DNA of 15,330 nucleotides. It comes from Bacteroidaceae bacterium (lineage in GTDB: Bacteria; Bacteroidota; Bacteroidia; Bacteroidales; Bacteroidaceae). The stretch spans positions 1 through 15,330 of the forward strand of contig JAQVXN010000013.1 of NCBI GenBank assembly GCA_028709135.1, written 5' to 3'. Position numbers and translations under genes: made by a program. Numbering within the stretch: position 1 is the first letter of the stretch; each line of letters opens with the position of its first letter. The notes below the pieces were generated by a model that was not told the DNA's origin, did not search any database, and saw only the letters and a list, made by a program, of their open reading frames with translations. Below, in pieces: positions 1 to 8,591 of this stretch.

Positions 1-52
1 CGTTCTTTTTAATAATTGGGCTACCACAAAAAGGACAATGTTTTTTGTTCAT
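1..52 (-). CDS. Zinc-ribbon protein N-terminus, partial (possible transposase)
   Basis: Reading leftwards from an ATG at 52, the first 17 codons give MNKKHCPFCGSPIIKKN and run off the window edge. The CPFCG knuckle, closely followed by a Lys-rich stretch, is the first half of a zinc ribbon. In Bacteroidota this arrangement at the extreme N-terminus is common in small insertion-sequence transposases of the IS1/IS1595 kind, but other zinc-ribbon proteins start the same way and the second Cys pair is outside the window. A GAGGAG stretch (plus-strand 63-68) lies ten bases upstream of the ATG and could act as a ribosome-binding site, which is unusual for this group. The reading frame and Cys pair are seen directly; the transposase idea is inference. 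Confidence 0.45.
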   Translation of the reverse strand, partial: MNKKHCPFCGSPIIKKN

Positions 53-471
53 AACTATTAAACTCCTCAACCACCTTTATATTAAGGCTCTTCAAGAGTT
101 TTTAGCCTACCATTTGTCCACTTCGCCTAAAATGTTTCTGTCTGGTTAAAGTCGTGAGCTATAAAATGCTGTTAAAAAAATAGGAAGTGCAATTCAAATG
201 TACGTCTCCGAAGTTGGCTTTTTGGAAACTATATTGTTATTCGTGAAAACAAGGAGACTACTTGTTGAAAATGTAACAAATATTTTTTTGCAGAAGTCGT
301 ATTTTATTAACAGATTATCAAAATCTAATGGTCTTTTGATTTTGGAATCTAATGGATTTATAAAGAATAAAAGACTAAGTTCATCCTAAAAATCAGTCCA
401 AATAGGGCCTGATATCTTTCAAAAGAGATAAGTCTTTACATCAAGAACGCAAGAAATGAAATGGTTATTGA
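53..471. other. Gene-poor, AT-rich stretch
   Basis: No convincing gene is seen here. A 63-codon open frame at 198-389 (plus) has no recognisable motif, no TAnnTTTG promoter and low-complexity AT-rich composition, so I do not call it. There is a small palindrome CTCTT-C-AAGAG at 88-98, just upstream of the leftward zinc-ribbon start. A 10-base direct repeat AATCTAATGG occurs at 322-331 and 346-355. If the left-edge gene is a transposase, one end of its element should lie in this stretch, but I could not identify a terminal repeat. Confidence 0.5.
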
Positions 472-484
472 TTATTTCATTTTT
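452..484 (-). terminator. Weak AT-rich hairpin at the end of the deacetylase gene
   Basis: AAATGAAAT (454-462) and ATTTCATTT (474-482) are perfect inverted repeats around an 11-base loop, extendable by two weaker pairs. The hairpin overlaps the deacetylase stop codon (472-474). The stem is almost all A-T and the following T-run is poor, so terminator activity is uncertain. Confidence 0.25.
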
Positions 485-1092
485 GGGAAAATCTTAAATT
501 CGTATCCCTGCGATTGCAGCCATTCGATGGAACTTGGTAGCGCGAACCACAGTTTGTCCTGACTTTTCAAAGAATCGTGGAAAGTAATGATGGAACCGGG
601 GCGTGTATAATGCCGAACATTCCAAAGTACTTGTTTCGCATTGAGGCGTTTACTATAGTCTCGCGTAACGAGATCCCACATAACTAGTTGGTAATGACGT
701 CGAAGAAAAAAATATTGTTCCCACTTTAACCATCCATATGGGGGACGTACCAAATCTGTGTGCAGATAAGTGTCCGCTTTGTCTATATTGTTAAGGTAGC
801 CGCGAATGCCATGCCGAAGTCCGCCAATGTGGTTAAACGTGTGATTGCCGATGCGGTGACCTCTGTCTTTCACCATTTGAAATTCGGCAGGATGTTTTCG
901 TACATTATCGCCTACCATAAAGAAGGTAGCCTTAATGTGATAAGTGTCGAGAATATCAAGGACGCGTGGCGTTACTTCAGGTATGGGGCCATCGTCAAAA
1001 GTCAAATAAACAGCCCTCTCGTGTTTGCTCATGCGCCAAAGCGCATCTGGATATATCCAGCGTAACCACAGAGAGGGCTGTTCAATAAACAT
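472..1092 (-). CDS. NodB-type polysaccharide deacetylase family protein (CE4-like)
   Basis: A 206-residue protein that is essentially one NodB homology domain. These metal-dependent enzymes remove N- or O-acetyl groups from polysaccharides such as peptidoglycan, chitin-like or exopolysaccharide chains. The visible motifs are complete: TFDDGP (31-36, catalytic base and metal Asp 33/34), NHTFNH (83-88, metal His 84 and His 88), RPPYG (116-120), a WD pair at 139-140 with a following RDYS, and FHDS (171-174, catalytic His). I see no signal peptide and no clear membrane anchor, although the first 20 residues are aromatic-rich (PSLWLRWIYPDALW). The start ATG shares one base with the stop of the upstream membrane-protein gene (TAATG), which fixes the start and implies translational coupling. 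The substrate is unknown; the coupling suggests work on the same glycan as its partner. The family is confident, the substrate is not. Confidence 0.9.
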   Translation of the reverse strand: MFIEQPSLWLRWIYPDALWRMSKHERAVYLTFDDGPIPEVTPRVLDILDTYHIKATFFMVGDNVRKHPAEFQMVKDRGHRIGNHTFNHIGGLRHGIRGYLNNIDKADTYLHTDLVRPPYGWLKWEQYFFLRRHYQLVMWDLVTRDYSKRLNAKQVLWNVRHYTRPGSIITFHDSLKSQDKLWFALPSSIEWLQSQGYEFKIFPKMK

Positions 1093-4000
1093 TATCTGCC
1101 TAAATTGACGTTCACTCCTTTTGCCTGGAGCTGTGAATAATAAGTTGCAGCTTGCTGTAGAAGTGCTTTGGCATCTGATGCTTTTGCTTTTTCGAGGCTT
1201 TGTGCAGCTTCAATCAGGTTGCCCAAATAAAGTGCGCATTCGTTGCCATTGCTTGTAAGTTTATCAGGTGAATAATTAATATACCAATCCAAATATTGTT
1301 TCGCGGTATGAGCAACTTCATGTAAAAGAGGCTGTGCTTTGTCAGGACGCCCGCAGGCTATCCAGCAGTTTGCAAGTTCTGGGGTTCCTCCCAGACAGTC
1401 CCCGTAGCTGACCGTGGTTCCGGGGATCTCCTTTTCAGCCTTTTCAAGAACCTTTGTGGCACGCTTCAGGTCACCTTGATTAACTAGAGCCTGTGCCAAA
1501 ATAGAGAACATTCGGCGATGCGTGAGACACATGCGGTAAACGGTTTCATCAAGATTAATGTGTGGATTATTGATGCCTCCAAATCTAAACTTATTCATCA
1601 GATTGTCATACATCCGGTTTACATCAACGCATTTATCATTATGTCCTGCAGATATATTGAAAGGTGTAAGGCGGTAAGCCAGACCTTCCTGAACAAAATG
1701 GTCTTGCAAATTAAGGAAGTTTTCAGGGCCTACGGTTATCGCAAAATAGATAGGTCTTGTCCAATTGCAGTTCGCAATCATTTCCAGCATCATGAGACTG
1801 TTTTTGTAAAGTGCATCGCGTCCTTTCAAGTTGATAACGAAATGATCGGGAATGGTGTCGCTAACCAGCATCATACCAGAGCGTCTTACGGCATCTTTAT
1901 CAACTTTAACAACGATACTGTCGGTTGGGATCACGTGAGTTTGCGGATCGGTAGAACGAACCCAATACTTAAGGATATTTTTGAGCTCAAACGGATCGTC
2001 GCCAAAAGCTTTGCGAGCTTCTTGAGGATTTGTTTTATAGAGTTGTATGAGCTGATTTTTCATTTCCGGTTCGATAGGAACTGCCTCATTTTGGCCCTGT
2101 ACATATTCATAACGTTTCCAGTTAATCGGGACAGAGGGTGAATTGTATGCGGGTCGACGCAGTTGGTCGATATACCAGTCTGTTTGCAAATAACTTAGGT
2201 TGCAAACGCGTACATCGGTGCGTACACCTTCCGTTTCCTGATTATACCACAATGGGTAGGTGTCGTTGTCCCCGTTTGTATAAATGATCGGATTATTTTT
2301 TTCTTGGATGGAATACAGATAATTGCGCCCGAAGTCACGGCATGTATAGCGATTACTGCGGTCGTGGTCATCCCAAGTCTGGCTTGCCATCTCAATGGGG
2401 ACGAGAACACATACCAATGCGACAAGAGAGGCTTTGGCGGTTTCGTTCATTTTGAATTTCTTCATCCACTCGGTAATGGCAGCGACACCAAGGCCAATCC
2501 AAATGGTAAAGGCGTAGAAGGAGCCCGCGTAAGCATAGTCTCGTTCGCGCGGTTGCGATGGTGCTTGGTTTAGATAGAGTACGATGGCAATACCCGTCAT
2601 GAAGAAAAGGAAGAATACGACCCAGAATTGTCGGATGCCTTTCTTTCCACGGTAAGCTTGGAAGAAGAGTCCCAGTAAGCCGAGAATCAATGGTAGACAA
2701 TAGAATTTATTGTTTCCTTTATCCGTTTTGAGCTGGTCCGGTAGCTTACTTTGATCACCAAGTCGCAGATTGTCGAGGAATGATATTCCGGTGATCCAGT
2801 TTCCATGTTCGGCTTCACCTTGGCCTTGAATTCCATTTTGACGACCGGCAAAGTTCCACATAAAGTACCGCCAATACATGAAGTTCATTTGGTAGGAGAA
2901 GAAAAAGCGCAGGTTGTCCAATTGAGTAGGCATCTTGATTTGGACGGTTTGTCCATCTCCTCGGTCGTAATCAACCATGTTTCCTTGAACACCTCCTAAC
3001 CAAGATTCATAGTCTTGTGCATGGTGTTGATCCCAGATACGCGGGAAAATCATGTTCTGAGCATAAATGTAATCGTCGTTGCTACCTATTTGTTCATATT
3101 TGTCGGGCTCGTTGGGATTGTGTTTTTCTTTTCTTTGGAAAATAGGAGAGCCCTTTTTGCGTACAGGTACCAAATAATTACCTTGGCGTTCGGTTTTTAC
3201 TTGAGAAGTATAAGCGGGACCATACAGAAGTGGCGTGGAGCCATACTGGTCGCGATTGAGGTATGAACCGAGAGTAAATACATCTTCCGGAGAATTTTCG
3301 TCCATGGGCGGATTGGCCGTAGAGCGAATGACAATGATGGCGTATGAACTATAGCCAATCATCAGCATCAGAAAGCAAAGCAGCGATGTATTGAGGAGAT
3401 GCGGCATGCCTTCATATTTCTGAGTTTTCTTAAATTTGAAGAGTAAAAACCAGATAATACCTAATATAATAATGCCGCAAAGAACACAACCTACTCCAAA
3501 ACCGTAGAAAGGAATACCTAACATGGCTACTGAAGCAATGAAACTGATGTTCATCAATTTTCGATTGCGTGCGGTATAACTTTCATAAATGCCCCATATA
3601 ACGGTGGCGACAAGAAGGATAATATAAATAATTAAACCTGTATCGAACGGCATGCCGAGTTTGTTCACAAAGAGTAACTCAAACCAACCTCCAACTTTCA
3701 CGATGCCGGGAACAACACCATAAAGTATGGCAGCAATGAGTACGAAACTGAGCAACAGTACTAAAAGAGAGCCTTTCAAATTACTCTTTTCTCCAGCTTT
3801 GTGGTAGTAGAAAACCAACACAATGGCGGGAATACAAAGTAAGTTTAATAAGTGAACACCGATGGAGAGTCCCATTAAGTAGGCTATGAGAACCAAATAG
3901 CGATCGCTGTGAGGTTTCTCTGCGTTGTCTTCCCATTTTAGAATAAGCCAGAATACCAGTGCGGTGAACATGGAGGAGAAGGCATAAACTTCACCTTCAA

Positions 4001-4424
4001 CGGCACTGAACCAGAATGTGTCACTAAAAGTGTAAGCCAAGGAACCTACAACTCCGGCGCCGATAACCGTAATCATTTGTGCGGTGGACGTAATTTCACC
4101 TTTGTGGCAAATCAATTTTCTTGTTAGATGGGTAATGGTCCAGAATAGAAACAGAATACATGCTGCACTTAGCAATGCAGACATGGTGTTAACCATTTTG
4201 GCAACTTGAGAAGGATCACTTACAAACTGTGTAAACAGATTTGCAAGAAGCATGAAAAATGGAGCCCCAGGTGGATGACCGACTTCAAACTTAAATGCTG
4301 TGGTGATAAACTCGGGACAGTCCCAGAAACTGGCTGTCGGTTCTATGGTCGAGCAGTAAACAAAAGCTGCTATGACAAACATAAGCCAACCGACAATGTT
4401 GTTTACGGTTTTGAAATTTTTCAT
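1092..4424 (-). CDS. DUF2723 / TMEM260-like polytopic membrane protein, putative GT-C glycosyltransferase
   Basis: A 1110-residue membrane protein. The N-terminus carries the DUF2723 hallmark: TIEPTASFWDCPEF (residues 26-39) then EVGHPPGAPFFML (47-59). Asp35 and Glu38 sit where GT-C-fold glycosyltransferases keep acidic residues in the first external loop. About ten hydrophobic segments cover residues 11-375 and about four more cover 575-710, flanking an external RERDYAYAGSF motif near 630. A large soluble region follows, with YTNGDNDTYPLWYNQETEG near 715-735, and a helical, TPR-like C-terminus from about 960. The family is related to human TMEM260, an O-mannosyltransferase, so transfer of a sugar or glycan from a lipid carrier to envelope proteins or polymers is plausible; this is inference. 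It is the first gene of an operon with the NodB deacetylase, overlapping it by one base. A promoter-like box lies about 33 bases upstream. Confidence 0.88.
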   Translation of the reverse strand: MKNFKTVNNIVGWLMFVIAAFVYCSTIEPTASFWDCPEFITTAFKFEVGHPPGAPFFMLLANLFTQFVSDPSQVAKMVNTMSALLSAACILFLFWTITHLTRKLICHKGEITSTAQMITVIGAGVVGSLAYTFSDTFWFSAVEGEVYAFSSMFTALVFWLILKWEDNAEKPHSDRYLVLIAYLMGLSIGVHLLNLLCIPAIVLVFYYHKAGEKSNLKGSLLVLLLSFVLIAAILYGVVPGIVKVGGWFELLFVNKLGMPFDTGLIIYIILLVATVIWGIYESYTARNRKLMNISFIASVAMLGIPFYGFGVGCVLCGIIILGIIWFLLFKFKKTQKYEGMPHLLNTSLLCFLMLMIGYSSYAIIVIRSTANPPMDENSPEDVFTLGSYLNRDQYGSTPLLYGPAYTSQVKTERQGNYLVPVRKKGSPIFQRKEKHNPNEPDKYEQIGSNDDYIYAQNMIFPRIWDQHHAQDYESWLGGVQGNMVDYDRGDGQTVQIKMPTQLDNLRFFFSYQMNFMYWRYFMWNFAGRQNGIQGQGEAEHGNWITGISFLDNLRLGDQSKLPDQLKTDKGNNKFYCLPLILGLLGLFFQAYRGKKGIRQFWVVFFLFFMTGIAIVLYLNQAPSQPRERDYAYAGSFYAFTIWIGLGVAAITEWMKKFKMNETAKASLVALVCVLVPIEMASQTWDDHDRSNRYTCRDFGRNYLYSIQEKNNPIIYTNGDNDTYPLWYNQETEGVRTDVRVCNLSYLQTDWYIDQLRRPAYNSPSVPINWKRYEYVQGQNEAVPIEPEMKNQLIQLYKTNPQEARKAFGDDPFELKNILKYWVRSTDPQTHVIPTDSIVVKVDKDAVRRSGMMLVSDTIPDHFVINLKGRDALYKNSLMMLEMIANCNWTRPIYFAITVGPENFLNLQDHFVQEGLAYRLTPFNISAGHNDKCVDVNRMYDNLMNKFRFGGINNPHINLDETVYRMCLTHRRMFSILAQALVNQGDLKRATKVLEKAEKEIPGTTVSYGDCLGGTPELANCWIACGRPDKAQPLLHEVAHTAKQYLDWYINYSPDKLTSNGNECALYLGNLIEAAQSLEKAKASDAKALLQQAATYYSQLQAKGVNVNLGR

Positions 4425-4456
4425 TAATAAATGAATGTAATTACATAATTTGCTGG

Positions 4457-4464
4457 CAAAGATA
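4457..4464 (-). promoter_or_regulatory. -7 promoter box for the DUF2723 operon
   Basis: On the minus strand this reads TATCTTTG, an exact match to the Bacteroidota -7 consensus TAnnTTTG. Transcription would start near 4450, giving a leader of about 26 bases before the ATG at 4424. The -33 region is only a run of T (no clean TTTG). Confidence 0.55.
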
Positions 4465-4802
4465 ATGTAATTTAGTTGAAGATGAAAATGAATGGATTGT
4501 TTTTTGTTTTTTTCAACATTTGAGTTGCTTTACTTTGCAATGTTCTTGAATAAAAGGCTTGTTAGAGGGCTTTTCTTATGAATTGTTCAGACTGGTTTAC
4601 CTCTTTTAAAGATATGAATAGTAACATCTTTACTGATGTTTCGTTTGAAGTCCTATTTATTTCGCAAATATCTCCGAAAATGAGATTGTAACTTTTTAAA
4701 GTACTAAGAATATTTTGCCTTCTAAGAACTTAAGAGCTGATTTCTTGTTGAGTTTATCAAAATATATGGTGAATAAAGAGGACGCATTCTAAAAAATGTT
4801 TG
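4465..4802. other. Divergent intergenic region, no certain gene
   Basis: This stretch separates the leftward DUF2723 operon from the rightward beta-galactosidase. It is AT-rich. A 37-codon open frame (4578-4691, plus, beginning MNCSDWFTSFKD) follows a TTTG (4503-4506) and an imperfect promoter-like TTACTTTG (4530-4537), 23 bases apart, which is longer than the usual spacing of about 19-21. I recognise nothing in the peptide and do not call it a gene. The region may hold regulatory sites for the flanking genes or a small RNA. Confidence 0.4.
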
Positions 4803-4810
4803 TACTTTCG
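4803..4810 (+). promoter_or_regulatory. Probable -7 promoter box for the beta-galactosidase
   Basis: TACTTTCG differs from TAnnTTTG at one position. It would start transcription near 4817, about 50 bases before the first possible ATG. A second near-match, TATCTTTA at 4833-4840, is an alternative. No clear -33 TTTG is present for either, so the promoter may depend on an activator. Confidence 0.4.
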
Positions 4811-4866
4811 TAACGCAAATTGATTGATGCTTTATCTTTAAGGAAAAATTTCAAATTTAAAAATAT

Positions 4867-7800
4867 ATGATAAACACCCAAAAACACATGAAAAGTTTCT
4901 TTTTGTTGATGCTTGCAACTCTGCTTGGCATTCCTGCTATTGCTCAAGACGTGAATGAAAAGCAAACCTATTCAATTCTTACGTCAAATGGCCTGGCTGT
5001 TGATAATAAAGGTGATGCAACAGATAATGCTGCAGTCTATGTCGAAAGATATTCAGCAAAATCCGTGTCACAGGTTTGGCAGCTACGATTGCATAGCGAC
5101 GGGACTAGAGCTCTTTACAGCCCGCTGACAGAAAAAAACATTGATAATTACGGCGCAACGAACGGACAAACTACAGGCGTCATTCTTTGGACGGCTCAAA
5201 AAGACCATCGTAATCAGCAATGGAAAATGACAAAATTATCAAATGGTCTCTATACTTTTACAAGCCTGACGAGCGGTTACAATCTTGGATTCAAGACCAC
5301 CCCAACTGCAGGTACGCAGATTGCACAATTTCCTCCTGATGCGAATGATCCTAATCAGCAGTGGAAACTTGTGAAGTCGAATGTGAGTTTGCAAAAGATA
5401 ACTTTTACTTCGAAGGAAGATTGGGAGAATCCACACATTTTCGAAATAAACAAAGAACCGGCTCACGAATCATACATACCTTATGCTACGATAGAGGAAG
5501 CCAAGGCTGATTCCAATTATCGTTTGCCTTGGAAGAGGACTCAATCAAGTCGTTATCTGTTACTAAATGGCAAATGGAAATTTAATTGGGTAAAGGAGCC
5601 CAAATTGCGTCCGGCTAATTTTTATAAACCCAATTATGACGTAAGCCATTGGGATGAAATAGAGGTCCCTTTGAGTTGGGAAATGGCTGGATATGGTACG
5701 CCCATTTATACAAATATTACATATCCCTATGCAAACAAACCTCCTTATATCTTACCACAGAAAGGATATACTAATGAAAAGGAACCTAATCCAGTAGGTT
5801 CTTATAGACGTGACTTTACTCTTCCCGAGAATTGGGGTGATAAGGAAATTTTCATCCATTTCAACGGAGTATATAGTGCTTTTTATGTTTGGGTAAATGG
5901 GAAGAAAGTTGGTTATAGCCAGGATTCGAATACAGATGCAGAATTTCAGATTACGCCGTATGTGAAAAAAGGCCGCAATACGGTGGCAGTGGAAGTTTAT
6001 CGTTGGTGCGACGGAAGTTATTTGGAGGACCAAGATATGTTCCGTCTTAGTGGCATTCATCGCGATGTATTTCTTTTTGCTACACCTAAAGTGCGTCTTC
6101 GGGATATTTATCTGACCAACAAGGTGTCTGACGATCTTGGCGAGGCTACGCTTAATGTACGAGCTAAAATCCATAATTACGGGACTAGCATGAAAGGAAT
6201 GAATTTGCGCGTAACGGTTAATGATGATGGCGGACAACAAAAAGCCCAGTTCTCAGTTCCCGTAACAACTACAACTTCTGGTAAAGAGGTTATTCTGAAC
6301 GGTTCCGCTTTATTGAAACAACCTTCTTTGTGGTCAGCAGAAACACCTTATTTATATAATATAGATTTTGAATTGTTGGATGCACAAGGAAAAACTCTTG
6401 AGGCCACAACTCAGCGTTACGGCTTCCGCAAGATAGAAGTGAGAAATCACAAAATTTATATCAACAATAGTCTGGTTTATTTTAAAGGAGCAGATCGACA
6501 TGATATCGATCCTCAGCGAGGCAAGGCTGTGCCCGTATCTTCTATGTTGCGTGATGTATTGCTGTACAAACGTTTTAATCTGAACACCATACGTACAAGC
6601 CATTATCCGAATGATCCCCGAATGTATGCGATGTTCGATTACTATGGCATTTATGTCATGGACGAAGCTAATTTGGAATGTCATGGCAATCAATCTTTGT
6701 CAGACAATCCGGATTGGAAAGATGCATACTGTATGCGTGAAACGCGCATGGTGGAGCGAGATAAAAATCATCCGGGTGTAATATTCTGGTCTATGGGAAA
6801 TGAATGTGGTGGAGGCGATAATTTCCGTGCTACCTATAAGGCTATTAGAGCGCTCGACGATCGTATGATTCATTATGAAGGGATGAATGAGGTGGCTGAC
6901 ATTTATTCTGAGATGTATCCCTCGATAGACCATATTCAAAAGATGGATCAAAGTGGAGATGACCGCCCCTATTTTATGTGCGAATATGCGCATGCAATGG
7001 GCAATGCGATTGGAAATCTTAAGGAATATTGGGATTATATAGAGCATTCAAAACGAATGATTGGTGGATGTATTTGGGACTGGGTAGACCAAGGTATTAA
7101 TATGAAGGGACAACCTGAAGACCATTATTATTTTGGGGGATCTTTTGGGGATCATCCCAATGATTTTGATTTTTGTTGTAACGGTATTATTACCGCGGAT
7201 CGTTCTGTAACGCCAAAGCTGGAACAAGTGAAACAGATTTATCAATACATGGCCTTCTCAAATGTGTCCAATAATAGTTTGACCGTGCGCAATAAATATG
7301 CTTTCCTTAACTTAAATCAGTTTAGTCTGCACTACAGTGTTTTGAAAGATGGAGTAAAGATTAAAGAAGGTGATTTGGATTTGCCTGATTGTAAGCCAGG
7401 AGATTCTGTACAAGTGCAGACGCCTTATCTAGATGTGATAGGTAAAAGCGGGGAATACTTTCTTAATGTAGAAGCCCGTCTTAAAAACGATTGTGTTTGG
7501 GCTAATGCCGGATATCCTGTTGCTGCTGAACAATTGGAATTGCCTAAAGTTGTAGAAGCTTCTTCCGCAGACATAGCAAGTGATCGCGTGTATAAAAGTG
7601 GAAAGGGTAAAGATAAATCAACTAAACAAGTTCAAACTGAACAAATTGCAAAATTTAGTGTTGTGGACGATAATCGTGAGAATTTATTCCTGCGTACAGA
7701 TAAGGCAGTCATTGCTTTTGATAAAAGTAGTGGACAATTGGTTCAACTTGTTTACAATAACCAGAATATGTTAGCTGGTCGTGATGGATTTAAGTATAAT

Positions 7801-8496
7801 TATTATCGTGCTATTAACAATGATCGTCGTGAATACATTGAGGACGTCACTCACCTCGACAGTTTTCGTTATAATGAAATTGCAGGCGGAAAAATTCAAG
7901 TTAAGGCGTGTTATACAGAAAAAATCGGGAATGAGGTGGTGCCCTATAATGTGCTTTATGAGGCGAATCCAATAGATGGTTCTATTCTTGTTTCTGCGAA
8001 GTTCAATATTGATGAAAAATATAGTTTGCCACGTATTGGTCTTCAAACATTACTTAATAGTCGATTGGAAAATGTGGTGTGGTATGGTCGTGGCCCGATG
8101 GAAAATTATCCTGATCGCAAAGATTGCGCATTTGTTGGCATGTATAAAAAAACGGTCGATGAAATGGCTGAAAAATACGTGCGTGCGTGTTCGATGGGTG
8201 AGCGTTGTGATGTGCGTTGGGTTAGCATGATAGACAATGCAGGAAAAGGTATTCGTATCACTTCTATGTGCGGTTTGTTTGATTTTAGTGCTCAACACTA
8301 TACTGATCGCGATCTTTGGAATGTGGTTTATGGGCATGATTTACCCTCTATCCGAAAAGCTGAAACAGTACTTTCTCTCGACGCTGCCATGCGTGGCATT
8401 GGTAATGCCAGTTGTGGCCCGCAGCCTTTGCAAAAATATGAATTACAAACAAACAAAATATACGAACTGTCTTTTGTGATTGCGCCTGAAAATTAA
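4867..8496 (+). CDS. Secreted GH2 beta-galactosidase with N-terminal ricin-type lectin domain
   Basis: A 1209-residue LacZ-type glycoside hydrolase family 2 enzyme, expected to release terminal beta-galactose. A signal peptide (MKSFFLLMLATLLGIPAIA, cleavage before QDVN) sends it to the periplasm; no lipobox is present. Residues about 33-172 form a ricin B-type beta-trefoil with three QxW repeats at 69-71, 117-119 and 164-166. The GH2 sugar-binding domain is about 229-405, the immunoglobulin-like domain about 409-520, and the TIM barrel about 524-815 (KGADRHDIDP). The acid/base is Glu646 in MGNE, the nucleophile Glu706 in MCEYAHAMGN, and GGCIWDWVDQG matches the conserved Trp loop. Beta-galactosidase small-chain domains end the protein. 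Typical LacZ is about 1020-1040 residues; the lectin domain explains the excess. A second ATG at 4888 (Met8) starts the signal peptide directly and is an equally good start. It stands alone, with no SusC/SusD neighbours here. Confidence 0.95.
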   Translation: MINTQKHMKSFFLLMLATLLGIPAIAQDVNEKQTYSILTSNGLAVDNKGDATDNAAVYVERYSAKSVSQVWQLRLHSDGTRALYSPLTEKNIDNYGATNGQTTGVILWTAQKDHRNQQWKMTKLSNGLYTFTSLTSGYNLGFKTTPTAGTQIAQFPPDANDPNQQWKLVKSNVSLQKITFTSKEDWENPHIFEINKEPAHESYIPYATIEEAKADSNYRLPWKRTQSSRYLLLNGKWKFNWVKEPKLRPANFYKPNYDVSHWDEIEVPLSWEMAGYGTPIYTNITYPYANKPPYILPQKGYTNEKEPNPVGSYRRDFTLPENWGDKEIFIHFNGVYSAFYVWVNGKKVGYSQDSNTDAEFQITPYVKKGRNTVAVEVYRWCDGSYLEDQDMFRLSGIHRDVFLFATPKVRLRDIYLTNKVSDDLGEATLNVRAKIHNYGTSMKGMNLRVTVNDDGGQQKAQFSVPVTTTTSGKEVILNGSALLKQPSLWSAETPYLYNIDFELLDAQGKTLEATTQRYGFRKIEVRNHKIYINNSLVYFKGADRHDIDPQRGKAVPVSSMLRDVLLYKRFNLNTIRTSHYPNDPRMYAMFDYYGIYVMDEANLECHGNQSLSDNPDWKDAYCMRETRMVERDKNHPGVIFWSMGNECGGGDNFRATYKAIRALDDRMIHYEGMNEVADIYSEMYPSIDHIQKMDQSGDDRPYFMCEYAHAMGNAIGNLKEYWDYIEHSKRMIGGCIWDWVDQGINMKGQPEDHYYFGGSFGDHPNDFDFCCNGIITADRSVTPKLEQVKQIYQYMAFSNVSNNSLTVRNKYAFLNLNQFSLHYSVLKDGVKIKEGDLDLPDCKPGDSVQVQTPYLDVIGKSGEYFLNVEARLKNDCVWANAGYPVAAEQLELPKVVEASSADIASDRVYKSGKGKDKSTKQVQTEQIAKFSVVDDNRENLFLRTDKAVIAFDKSSGQLVQLVYNNQNMLAGRDGFKYNYYRAINNDRREYIEDVTHLDSFRYNEIAGGKIQVKACYTEKIGNEVVPYNVLYEANPIDGSILVSAKFNIDEKYSLPRIGLQTLLNSRLENVVWYGRGPMENYPDRKDCAFVGMYKKTVDEMAEKYVRACSMGERCDVRWVSMIDNAGKGIRITSMCGLFDFSAQHYTDRDLWNVVYGHDLPSIRKAETVLSLDAAMRGIGNASCGPQPLQKYELQTNKIYELSFVIAPEN

Positions 8497-8526
8497 ATAG
8501 ACAATAAGAGTGTTTGTAGAAAGTTG

Positions 8527-8564
8527 AAAAACAGGGTGTGCCCATAAGGCATACCCTGTTTTTG
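8527..8564. terminator. Strong bidirectional intrinsic terminator
   Basis: ACAGGGTGTGCC (8531-8542) pairs with GGCATACCCTGT (8548-8559) over 12 positions with one G-T wobble and a 5-base loop. It is flanked by AAAA on the left and TTTTT on the right. It lies between the convergent beta-galactosidase and TonB-dependent receptor genes and can serve both. Confidence 0.88.
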
Positions 8565-8591
8565 TCTTCTAGAATTGTTTGAAGTAGAGAA

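Noticed and set aside
198..389. 63-codon open frame near the left edge
   Set aside because: AT-rich, no motif, no promoter and no neighbour to suggest a role; treated as chance.
1518..2141. 207-codon open frame on the plus strand
   Set aside because: It lies wholly antisense to the well-supported DUF2723 gene, has no promoter or recognisable motif, and reads as a shadow frame.
5752..6240. 162-codon open frame on the minus strand
   Set aside because: It is antisense to the beta-galactosidase catalytic region and shows no family features.
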